A DNA stretch of 24,616 bases from JBGRQA01 sp041725895 (lineage in GTDB: Bacteria > Bacteroidota > Bacteroidia > Bacteroidales > Marinifilaceae), in assembly GCA_041725895.1 (NCBI GenBank), contig JBGRQA010000048.1:1-24616 (forward strand), read 5' to 3'. Below are positions 8,110-14,059 of the stretch, in pieces. The position numbers and the translations under genes are program-made. Below the pieces are notes generated by a model. It ran no database searches. It saw only the letters and a program-made list of their open reading frames with translations, and was not told the origin of the DNA. Positions within the stretch are counted from its first letter, which is position 1. The number at the start of each line of letters is the position of its first letter.

Positions 8110-9100
8110 TTTATTGTCACAAAAAAATAGTAAAATATTTTCCTGATAATGCAGGATTCCTAGTAAACCCAAAGGAGCTCAAATAAATACCAAATTTTAT
8201 CCGGAGTAAAGGAACTGAGGTTTACTTTTATGAGAGCGATTACGTTTAAATATTCACTCAAATGATTATCAAAATTAAGTAATTTTTCTGATTGCACTGT
8301 TAAAAAAATAAGGTGCTGTAAGAAAAATAGAAGGCTTTTGCTTTCTGTTTTGCTGTATGTGAAATAGAAACCAAACAAATAATCAATTGCAAAAGTAATA
8401 AATCAATTGTTTTGTTGATTTTGGGTAGGATTTGACTTTGTTGTAAGTTGATTTTACCAAGTTTATGAAATAATAGTAGATATGATACTTTAGAATGGAG
8501 AAGGATTGATAGGAGTAAGCAAATTATAGTAAGGTTATTACCAATGTAAGAAGTGGAATTGTATTCTTTGGATGATTTATAAGGGTTACATCTATCAGGA
8601 AATTGGATGGTGAATTGGTTTTGTAGAATGTAATGTAGGATACTGTTTCGCTTTGGTTCGAGGAAGAAAATTACCCTTTGGATACGATTAATAGAACCTA
8701 TTCTACTACGAGGATTGGCCAATTTAATATTAAGATCTTTAATTCGATGGGGAGGATTACCCCTCTGTGGTATAGGATGGGATCCTTTCTGGAAGGATTG
8801 CGGATTTTATCCCGAGGATCGGGGTTTCTTACTCGAGGATTGAGGTAATGGCTTGAGGATTCGATTTTTGCTAATTAGGATTTAGAATTCGTTTGTCAGG
8901 ATTTTTTGGTTTGTTGCCATCCATGAATTGCCCCTGGAATTCAGTCCAAATTATTGAATTATCCACCTCATTAAGATACAAAAAAATGAGGCAGGCAAAA
9001 AGGGGTAGGGTCATAATATTTTACTTGTTTTCATGAATGCTTAAGGTGTTGTAGATGCGATGTTAAACGTAGGTGAATTACAACTAGAGTATCCGGGGAT
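8110..9100. other. Gene-poor divergent intergenic region
   Basis: About 1 kb between the divergent sbcD and sfsA genes. Open frames here (for example 8300-8722 on the minus strand) have no recognisable protein features and run across the repeat described separately. Perfect TAnnTTTG-like elements pointing toward sbcD occur at 8270-8277 and 8390-8397 on the minus strand, but neither has a matching -33 element, so I do not call them promoters. From about 8710 the region turns into a degenerate 20-21 bp array. No RNA gene is evident. Confidence 0.6.
8710..8917 (+). repeat. Degenerate 20-21 bp tandem array (GAGGATT units)
   Basis: The core nAGGATn recurs at 8710, 8752, 8773, 8793, 8814, 8835, 8855, 8876 and 8897, with a decayed copy (TAAGATC) at 8731. 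Steps are 21, 21, 21, 20, 21, 21, 20, 21 and 21 bases. The core is well kept (GAGGATT in four copies) while the other 13-14 bases drift. The 20-base units break the reading frame, so it is not a coding repeat. There is no conserved repeat and unique spacer split as in CRISPR. The role is unknown. Confidence 0.65.
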
Positions 9101-9131
9101 TTTGCAATGATGTTTCGGATTCCTATTTTCG
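9101..9131 (+). promoter_or_regulatory. Promoter of sfsA
   Basis: TTTG (9101-9104), a 19-base spacer and TATTTTCG (9124-9131) match the Bacteroidota housekeeping promoter (TTTG, about 19-21 bases, TAnnTTTG) with one mismatch in the -7 element. Transcription would start near 9136 and give a leader of about 20 bases. Confidence 0.6.
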
Positions 9132-9155
9132 TGAAATAGAACTTAAAAAATATTT

Positions 9156-9848
9156 ATGCAATTTCCGAAACAACTCGTACACGGACGTCTGATCAAACGC
9201 TACAAGCGTTTCCTAACCGATGTAAAACTGGACAATGGGGAGGAAGTGGTGGCCCATTGCACCAATTCAGGAACAATGAAAACCTGTTTGGAGGAAAATG
9301 CGGAGGTTTACCTCACCCATGTGGCTGATCCCAAGCGGAAAACTCAATACACCTGGGAGATGATTCACATCAATGGCGATTGGGTGGGCATCAATACTTC
9401 CGTTCCCAATGTATTGGCCTTTGAGGCCGTTCGGGATGGAAAAATTGCAAAGTTGAGCGGTTATTCCCATGTGAAAAGGGAGGTGAAGTTTCAGGATAGC
9501 CGTTTTGATGTATTTGCCAGCAATGGAGAGGAGGAGTGCTTTATCGAGGTGAAGAACGTAACCATGAAGGAGGGAAGCTATGCCCGATTTCCTGATGCCG
9601 TAACGACCCGAGGCAAGAAGCATCTGGAAACCCTGATGAAGGTAAAAGCCGAAGGGAAGCGGGCGGTAATGCTCTACATTATCCAGCGAATGGATGTTGA
9701 GATTTTTGCACCTGCCTTCCGGATTGATCCGGATTATGCAGAAGCCTTGAAAAGAGCCTATGAGGCCGGAGTGGAGATCATTCCCATGCAGGCCAAAGTA
9801 AGTCCCGAGAAGATAGAGTTGGTGCGGGAATTGCCGTTTGAACTGTAA
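9156..9848 (+). CDS. sfsA: SfsA family DNA-binding/nuclease-fold protein
   Basis: The 230-residue product matches SfsA along its full usual length. SfsA was named in E. coli for stimulating maltose fermentation and binds DNA; its real biochemical role is unsettled. The N-terminal part (VHGRLIKRYKRFLTDV, then HCTNSGTM) is the OB-like DNA-binding portion. The C-terminal part is a PD-(D/E)XK-type fold: RFDVF (Asp118), IEVKNVT (Glu131 and Lys133), then FPDAVTTRGKKHL, a family hallmark. So nuclease-like residues are intact, though nuclease activity is inferred. The start follows a good promoter by a short leader. The gene is divergent from sbcD. Only 8 bases separate its stop from the first palindrome of the array downstream, so that array probably lies in the 3' end of this transcript. 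Confidence 0.93.
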   Translation: MQFPKQLVHGRLIKRYKRFLTDVKLDNGEEVVAHCTNSGTMKTCLEENAEVYLTHVADPKRKTQYTWEMIHINGDWVGINTSVPNVLAFEAVRDGKIAKLSGYSHVKREVKFQDSRFDVFASNGEEECFIEVKNVTMKEGSYARFPDAVTTRGKKHLETLMKVKAEGKRAVMLYIIQRMDVEIFAPAFRIDPDYAEALKRAYEAGVEIIPMQAKVSPEKIELVRELPFEL

Positions 9849-9856
9849 GGGGAATT

Positions 9857-10294
9857 CACCGCAGATATCGCAGATGACCTCAGATTAATATTTTTTATCA
9901 GCGATACTCTGTGTAATCCGCGGTGAGATTTGTAATTCAATCAGTAATTTTCGCTTGAGTTTATTGTAACTATAACAAACACCGCAGATATCGCAGATGA
10001 CCCCAGATTAATTATTTGTTATCTGCGATGCTCCGTGTAATCAGCGGTGAGTTATTTGTTCGTAATTCTATCAGTTATTTTAGCTAGTATTCATTATAAC
10101 TAGAACAAATACCGCAGATGGCCTCAGATTAATATTTTTTTATCTGCGTAGCTCTGTGTAATCCGCGGTGAGATTTGTAATTCAATCAGTAATTTTCGTT
10201 AGTATTCATTATAACTAGAGCAATCACCGCAGATATCGCAGATGGCCTCAGATTAATATTTTTTTCTCTGCGTTGCTCTGCGTAATCAGCGGTG
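9857..10294 (+). repeat. Tandem array of four imperfect palindromes (CACCGCAGAT / ATCnGCGGTGAG)
   Basis: Four units lie at 9857-9925, 9980-10049, 10111-10170 and 10225-10294. Each begins (C)ACCGCAGAT, has GATGRCCYCAGATTAAT, an AT-rich centre, then a right arm CTCYGYGTAATCnGCGGTG. The right arm is an approximate reverse complement of the left, so each unit can fold into a long imperfect hairpin. Unit 3 lacks 9 bases (ATCGCAGAT) from its left arm, as slippage between the two CGCAGAT copies would produce. The spacers are also alike: TTTGTAATTCAATCAGTAATTT and TTCATTATAACTAGAnCAA motifs recur, so the true tandem period is about 115-130 bp. The array runs from the sfsA stop to the GxxExxY gene. 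Confidence 0.93.
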
Positions 10295-10355
10295 AGATTT
10301 TATTTTGTAATTCAGATTAATGATGTTAACTTATTACCTATCTGAATTTCAAATT

Positions 10356-10736
10356 ATGAAATCCATAAACGATATTAGTTATAGAATCATAGGATGTGCC
10401 TTTAAAGTCCATTCTGAGTTGGGGCCAGGTTTATTGGAATCAACCTATGAGGCCTGTTTGGAGTATGAGTTGAGTAATAATGGCATTCAGGTAGAACGTC
10501 AAAAGCCTTTGCCTGTTGTTTATGATAATGTAAAATTGGATGCAGGATATAGAATTGATCTTTTGGTGGAAAATAAAGTACTGGTTGAAATTAAGTCTGT
10601 TGAAAAATTAGCTCCAATTCATGACGCTCAGATTCTTACCTATTTGAAATTATCCCAAATAAAATTAGGGCTTCTTATTAATTTCAATGTGCTAGATCTG
10701 AAAAAGGGAATCAAACGAAGAGTTCTGAACTTGTAG
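10356..10736 (+). CDS. GxxExxY family protein, PD-(D/E)XK nuclease-like
   Basis: The 126-residue protein has the family-naming motif in GPGLLESTYE: Gly25, Glu28 and Tyr31. Further on, GYRIDLLV (Asp68), VLVEIKSV (Glu78 and Lys80) and AQILTYL (Gln92, Tyr96) line up as a PD-(D/E)XK nuclease core, so the protein probably binds or cuts nucleic acid. No activity is known to me for the family. I use the Met at 10356 (MKSINDISYRI); the frame reaches 10320, but the first 12 residues look unlike the family. No clear promoter is visible, and the gene sits between palindrome units: four upstream, one intact and one decayed downstream. The start of the expected spacer motif TTTTGTAATTCA lies just before it, as if the gene occupies a spacer position in the array. 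Confidence 0.9.
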   Translation: MKSINDISYRIIGCAFKVHSELGPGLLESTYEACLEYELSNNGIQVERQKPLPVVYDNVKLDAGYRIDLLVENKVLVEIKSVEKLAPIHDAQILTYLKLSQIKLGLLINFNVLDLKKGIKRRVLNL

Positions 10737-10766
10737 GGATTTTCTTCCATTCTACAAAAAAACAAT

Positions 10767-10839
10767 CACCGCAGATATCGCAGATGGCCTCAGATTAAGG
10801 TTCTTATTTAATCTGCGTAGTTCTGTGTAATTCGTGGCG
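10767..10839 (+). repeat. Palindrome unit 5, downstream of the GxxExxY gene
   Basis: The left arm (CACCGCAGATATCGCAGATG and the following GCCTCAGATTAA) is identical to that of unit 4, while the right arm is worn: it ends TTCGTGGCGAG where the others have TCCGCGGTGAG. It starts 30 bases after the gene's stop and has the same orientation as the upstream units. The preceding CAATCACCGC also matches unit 4. Confidence 0.88.
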
Positions 10840-10892
10840 AGTAATATTTTGATAATGCAATCTATTTTAAAAATATTGCGAATAAGCCAATT

Positions 10893-10951
10893 ACTACAAA
10901 TGATTTCAAATTTATTTTCTTTTCTGCGATGCTCTGCGTAATCTGCGGTGA
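10893..10951 (+). repeat. Decayed palindrome unit 6 (right arm intact)
   Basis: The right arm is well kept (TCTGCGATGCTCTGCGTAAT then CTGCGGTGAG, 10923-10951). The left arm has lost its CACCGCAG start and only a vague match remains. This marks the far edge of the repeat region, about 70 bases before the promoter of the next gene. Confidence 0.7.
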
Positions 10952-11018
10952 GATTTGTTTTAATCTACACTGTTTTGTGAAAATTGCCGTATATAATTAA
11001 TAAGGTGATTTCTTTTTC

Positions 11019-11026
11019 TATCTTTG
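11019..11026 (+). promoter_or_regulatory. -7 element of the YkgJ-family gene promoter
   Basis: TATCTTTG is an exact TAnnTTTG element. A good -33 element is not visible at the expected spacing. Its position, 24 bases before ATG 11050 but after the longer frame's start at 10984, supports 11050 as the true start codon. Confidence 0.55.
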
Positions 11027-11049
11027 CGCCCCCAATAAAAAAGAGAGAT

Positions 11050-11595
11050 ATGAAGGCAGAAGCAGAAAGAAAGATAGCTCAATACCGGGAACTTCGGAAC
11101 GAGATTGATAACCTGAGTGAGAAGTTGGGCAAATTGCACGAAGATGAAATGAGCTGTAAAAAAGGTTGTTCGGAGTGCTGTATGAATTTCAATATCCTAC
11201 CCATTGAGTACTATTCAATGTTGGAGGAGTTGAGAATGGAAAATCCGATACAAGCGCAAGAACAGGATGATGATGCAGAGGATTGTGCATTTTTGAAGAA
11301 TGATCTTTGTAGCATATATGCTGCCCGACCCGTAATTTGTCGTACCCACGGTTTGCCCCTGTTGTTTATGAGCGAATCCGGAGAGAATTGGGAACTGTCT
11401 TGTTGCCCGTTGAATTTTACCGATTTCGATGAATTTCATGAACAGAACACTTATCCGCAAGATCTTTACAACAGCAAACTATTTCTGCTGAACAAGGAAT
11501 TTATTCATCATTTTGAAGAGAAAGAGTTCGGCGAATTTGATCTGTTGCCTATGAGTCGTTTGGTGAAAGAATTGCAGGAACATTCGATTGCCTAA
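11050..11595 (+). CDS. YkgJ family cysteine-cluster protein
   Basis: The 181-residue protein carries the CxxxCxxCC cluster SCKKGCSECC (Cys36, 40, 43, 44), a linker of about 35 residues, then CAFLKNDLCSIYAARPVICR (Cys79, 87, 97) and a late Cys-Cys pair (118-119). This is the pattern of the YkgJ/UPF0153 family, thought to bind zinc or iron (possibly an Fe-S cluster). The substrate and role are unknown. A coiled N-terminal helix precedes the cluster. The start is set by the promoter element at 11019. The gene is single and ends at a strong terminator shared with the converging membrane-protein gene. Confidence 0.9.
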   Translation: MKAEAERKIAQYRELRNEIDNLSEKLGKLHEDEMSCKKGCSECCMNFNILPIEYYSMLEELRMENPIQAQEQDDDAEDCAFLKNDLCSIYAARPVICRTHGLPLLFMSESGENWELSCCPLNFTDFDEFHEQNTYPQDLYNSKLFLLNKEFIHHFEEKEFGEFDLLPMSRLVKELQEHSIA

Positions 11596-11614
11596 ACTTA
11601 TATCATATAAAAAT

Positions 11615-11644
11615 AAAAACCGCCTCTATTTAGGGGCGGTTTTT
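11615..11644. terminator. Bidirectional Rho-independent terminator
   Basis: AAAAACCGCC (11615-11624) pairs with GGCGGTTTTT (11635-11644). Inside it, a T-G wobble and a C-G pair close a 6-base loop. Flanking A and T runs serve both strands. It sits between two convergent genes, 20 bases from each. Confidence 0.92.
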
Positions 11645-11665
11645 GTATGGTATTATCGTATCACT

Positions 11666-13333
11666 CTATTTTTTTGCCTGAAAATGTTTTTCAACTCGTT
11701 TCTGAGCATCAGATTTTCGAAGTTGAATATCTACATTGTCAAAGGAAATGATATCAACCTGCTCGTTAGAGCCATCATCATAAATAACTTTTACCTTGTC
11801 TTTTGCCCTGGTAATTGGCAATTCTCCTGAGATTTGTGAACTGCCTATAAAAATCTTGTCCTCGTAATCCTTCAGTAGCAAATAGTAGAAGGTGTTTCCG
11901 TTGCGGATGTCCTGAGAGATTCGTTCCACTGTTGTTTCTATGCTGAAGGTTTCCATCATGCTGTCGGGTGCAATGGCATTTCCCTTGCTGTTGTAGGCAT
12001 TTTTATAGGCGCGAAGGGTTTCTTTCATTGTGGTTCCGGCACCAACAATTGTGTAATCCTCAATGCCAACCATGGCGATCATCTTTACCAATCCAGCCTG
12101 GTCTTTCAACGACATTACATAGGTTGGAATTCCATTGATGTTGTAAGTAATAGGGAAGGAGGCTATGTAACCTTTTTCCTGCACTTTTCCCATAGCCGAT
12201 TGGCGGGCTGCTTTTTCTGTAGCCCCAACTTGTTTGTACCATACGGTCTCCTTAGTTCTTGTGTCAACCAGAACGAATCCAACAGTTCCTTCGTCAGCTC
12301 CAACGGATGTCAATCCGGTATACCAGTAGGAGCGATTGTTTTCTCCGTAAACCAGGGAGATACCCTTGGTAGTAGTTAGCTTTTGTTCGTTGGAAAAATT
12401 CCAGAATCCTTTTACATACTCTCCCCAACTGTTGAGTTGACTTACAATGAAATCTTCCGGTTGAATTCGATCGATCCAGGCCGGAGCTTTGTCGATGCTA
12501 TACTCTTTTATTTCACCGGAAGCAGCATCTACAGTAATTACGCCGGAAGCATTCCTTCCTCCAAAACCAATCTCCTTCTTGTAAAGGGTAACTACCCAGT
12601 AGGGACTTCCCTGGTCGTTGATTTCAAAGGTGAAATCGGTAAACCCTTGTTTCATGTACCCGTTTTTGTAGATGTGACGTTGCAGATTGTCGCTAAAGTA
12701 GGCATTGGGTTGGTATTTTATGCGTACCTCTTTGCCATTGGTGTTTTGAATCAGTTTTACATCCCTTTCGTTGGTTGCCGAAACCAAGACATATCCTGGT
12801 GTACCGGATTTATTTTTTTTCCACTTAAAATAGCCCGAATGGAGCAATGGAGCCACCCAATACAATTTATCGCCAACTTTTTGGATGTTGAATTTTCCCA
12901 AATCCACCTGGCTTCCCAGTGAAGGTTGAGCACCCAGAACCTTGTCTCCCAAACGGTAGGCCATTGCTTCGTCTACGATTCTGATTTTCTCAGTGGAGAT
13001 AGGAGCAACCTGTTCTGTAAAGCTTTTGCCAATCTTAACCTCTCCAATCAGATTTTGATGTTTCTCACTGTGAAACATGGCCCAGGTAGTAAACAACGGA
13101 ATAAAGGTAAAGCATAGCAATGCGATTCCGGCTATTCCTCCAAATATAGAAGTAAGGACATAATTCTTATGTTTTAAAGAAAAACTGAGTTCCACACCAA
13201 ATAGGATGGTTGAAACAAAGAAGATCCAGAATGGCAAAGCATAAAATCCATACTTAAGCACCGGTTGACCAAAATAGTAAACCAACCATGTCATGATAAG
13301 GATAAATAGAGAGTAAAAGATGAGTCGTTTCAT
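11666..13333 (-). CDS. Membrane protein of unknown function with large C-terminal domain
   Basis: I do not recognise this 555-residue protein. It has three membrane segments near residues 4-22, 28-51 and 58-88. Positive residues at the N-terminus (MKR) and in the TM2-TM3 loop (SLKHKNY) put the N-terminus inside, so the remaining 465 residues should be outside the inner membrane. That part looks like repeated alpha/beta modules. Several lines of the type GTPGYVLVSATNERDVKLI, GTVGFVLVDTRTKETVWYKQ and GVITVDAASGEIKEY recall PepSY-like folds, which is only a resemblance. No catalytic motif stands out. The last residues are very basic. It converges on the YkgJ-family gene across a shared terminator and has no neighbour on its own strand, so it is probably transcribed alone. 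A promoter is not obvious upstream. Confidence 0.75.
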   Translation of the reverse strand: MKRLIFYSLFILIMTWLVYYFGQPVLKYGFYALPFWIFFVSTILFGVELSFSLKHKNYVLTSIFGGIAGIALLCFTFIPLFTTWAMFHSEKHQNLIGEVKIGKSFTEQVAPISTEKIRIVDEAMAYRLGDKVLGAQPSLGSQVDLGKFNIQKVGDKLYWVAPLLHSGYFKWKKNKSGTPGYVLVSATNERDVKLIQNTNGKEVRIKYQPNAYFSDNLQRHIYKNGYMKQGFTDFTFEINDQGSPYWVVTLYKKEIGFGGRNASGVITVDAASGEIKEYSIDKAPAWIDRIQPEDFIVSQLNSWGEYVKGFWNFSNEQKLTTTKGISLVYGENNRSYWYTGLTSVGADEGTVGFVLVDTRTKETVWYKQVGATEKAARQSAMGKVQEKGYIASFPITYNINGIPTYVMSLKDQAGLVKMIAMVGIEDYTIVGAGTTMKETLRAYKNAYNSKGNAIAPDSMMETFSIETTVERISQDIRNGNTFYYLLLKDYEDKIFIGSSQISGELPITRAKDKVKVIYDDGSNEQVDIISFDNVDIQLRKSDAQKRVEKHFQAKK

Positions 13334-13850
13334 TGATGAATAATTTGAATTAGAATTTTTATTTGGTGCCGAGGGCTATTCTAAATGTCAAATCAATTTT
13401 TCTCACGTTTGTTTCAATTTATGAATAAAAATTGAATTGATGCTTCTTAGATTGCCTTAATATAAGCATCCGGTTTATTGATAGGCAAGCTACTGAATAA
13501 GGAACAAACAAAATAGTATTATGATGTTTTTTCGTTCAACTTCAGATTTTGACCTTTTTTCATAATAGTTTTCAGGATCAATATATTTTTCATTTTGAAA
13601 TTCATGAAAATAGGAGAGATAGATGCCTAAGTTGCATGCTTGCCTTACCTTTTCTGTGTATGATAGATTCTATGTAATCGCTTGTTTCTTGTTCGGTGTT
13701 GATTGCTGAATAAGAGTTATTTTACTTTTGATCCACTGTTCGAATGGCTCGTTCGAGTTAAATAGAAGTGCATTAATCCTGTTTTTTTTGCGGTATGTCA
13801 CATTAAAGTAAAAACAGAGTAGATAATGATGATGTTTTAGATTATTAACC
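13334..13850. other. Divergent intergenic region, no gene seen
   Basis: About 520 bases with no credible gene, repeat or RNA gene. It separates the divergent membrane-protein gene from the possible leader upstream of the fibronectin-III gene. A short direct repeat of GTTCGA lies near 13739-13757; I see nothing else in it. Confidence 0.5.
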
Positions 13851-13858
13851 TACTTTTG
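13851..13858 (+). promoter_or_regulatory. -7 element (TACTTTTG) of a possible leader transcript
   Basis: TACTTTTG fits TAnnTTTG exactly. No convincing TTTG lies 19-21 bases upstream, so the promoter call is tentative. It would start a transcript near 13863 that first meets the hairpin at 13990 and then, if it reads through, the lipoprotein gene at 14060. Confidence 0.4.
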
Positions 13859-13903
13859 TGCCCGTTTTTAAGATAAATACGACGGTTGAAAGGAAGGGTG
13901 GCT

Positions 13904-13933
13904 ATGAAAAACGAGTCATTTGGATTTTCTTGA
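13904..13933 (+). CDS. Possible 9-residue leader peptide
   Basis: ATG followed by eight codons and TGA (M-K-N-E-S-F-G-F-S), with a purine-rich AGGAAGGG about 6 bases upstream that could act as a ribosome binding site. It lies between a promoter-like element and an intrinsic terminator. No run of a single amino acid suggests what it would sense. Chance is a real alternative. Confidence 0.15.
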   Translation: MKNESFGFS

Positions 13934-13989
13934 GTCAGAAGAGAATCTGGGTTTCTTTTTAGTTAAGAGATAATTTTTAGAGGAAAAAG

Positions 13990-14020
13990 ATCAGGAGCAT
14001 ACGTGTGTTCCTGATTTTTT
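13990..14020 (+). terminator. Terminator hairpin upstream of the FN3 lipoprotein gene
   Basis: ATCAGGAGCA (13990-13999) pairs with TGTTCCTGAT (14006-14015) with one G-T wobble across a 6-base loop, followed by six T. It is on the + strand only 40 bases before ATG 14060, a place where a plain terminator needs a transcript to end. No annotated gene feeds it. Confidence 0.75.
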
Positions 14021-14059
14021 CTGTCTTACCGAAAATAGTTGAAATCAGAATAGTGAATT

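Larger units (their letters stand above)
13862..14020 (+). ncRNA. Possible leader RNA or small RNA ending in a terminator
   Basis: A promoter-like element at 13851 and an intrinsic terminator at 13990-14020 bound about 160 bases with no normal gene. A 9-codon frame (13904-13933, MKNESFGFS) preceded by AGGAAGGG lies inside. This could be a stand-alone small RNA or an attenuator for the lipoprotein gene 40 bases further on. I matched it to no known RNA family. Confidence 0.3.

Noticed and set aside
8110..8172. Upstream extension of sbcD
   Set aside because: The extra 21 residues are absent from the SbcD family, whose first strand begins at MSTLRILHTSDWH.
8270..8277. TAATTTTG on the minus strand as the sbcD promoter
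   Set aside because: No TTG or TTTG lies 19-21 bases upstream, and exact 8-mers of this kind arise by chance in AT-rich DNA.
8300..8722. 140-codon minus-strand frame between sbcD and sfsA
   Set aside because: Its sequence is AT-driven (Leu, Ile, Ser, Tyr), matches nothing known and begins inside the degenerate array.
8710..8917. GAGGATT array as a CRISPR or coding repeat
   Set aside because: Units of 20-21 bases leave no room for spacers, and the 20-base steps break any reading frame.
9857..10951. Palindromic units as a CRISPR array
   Set aside because: The repeats are 60-73 bp, imperfectly palindromic and diverged, the spacers resemble one another instead of being unique, and no cas gene is present.
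10984..11049. Upstream extension of the YkgJ-family gene
   Set aside because: A TATCTTTG promoter element lies inside it at 11019, so the longer start would not be transcribed from that promoter.
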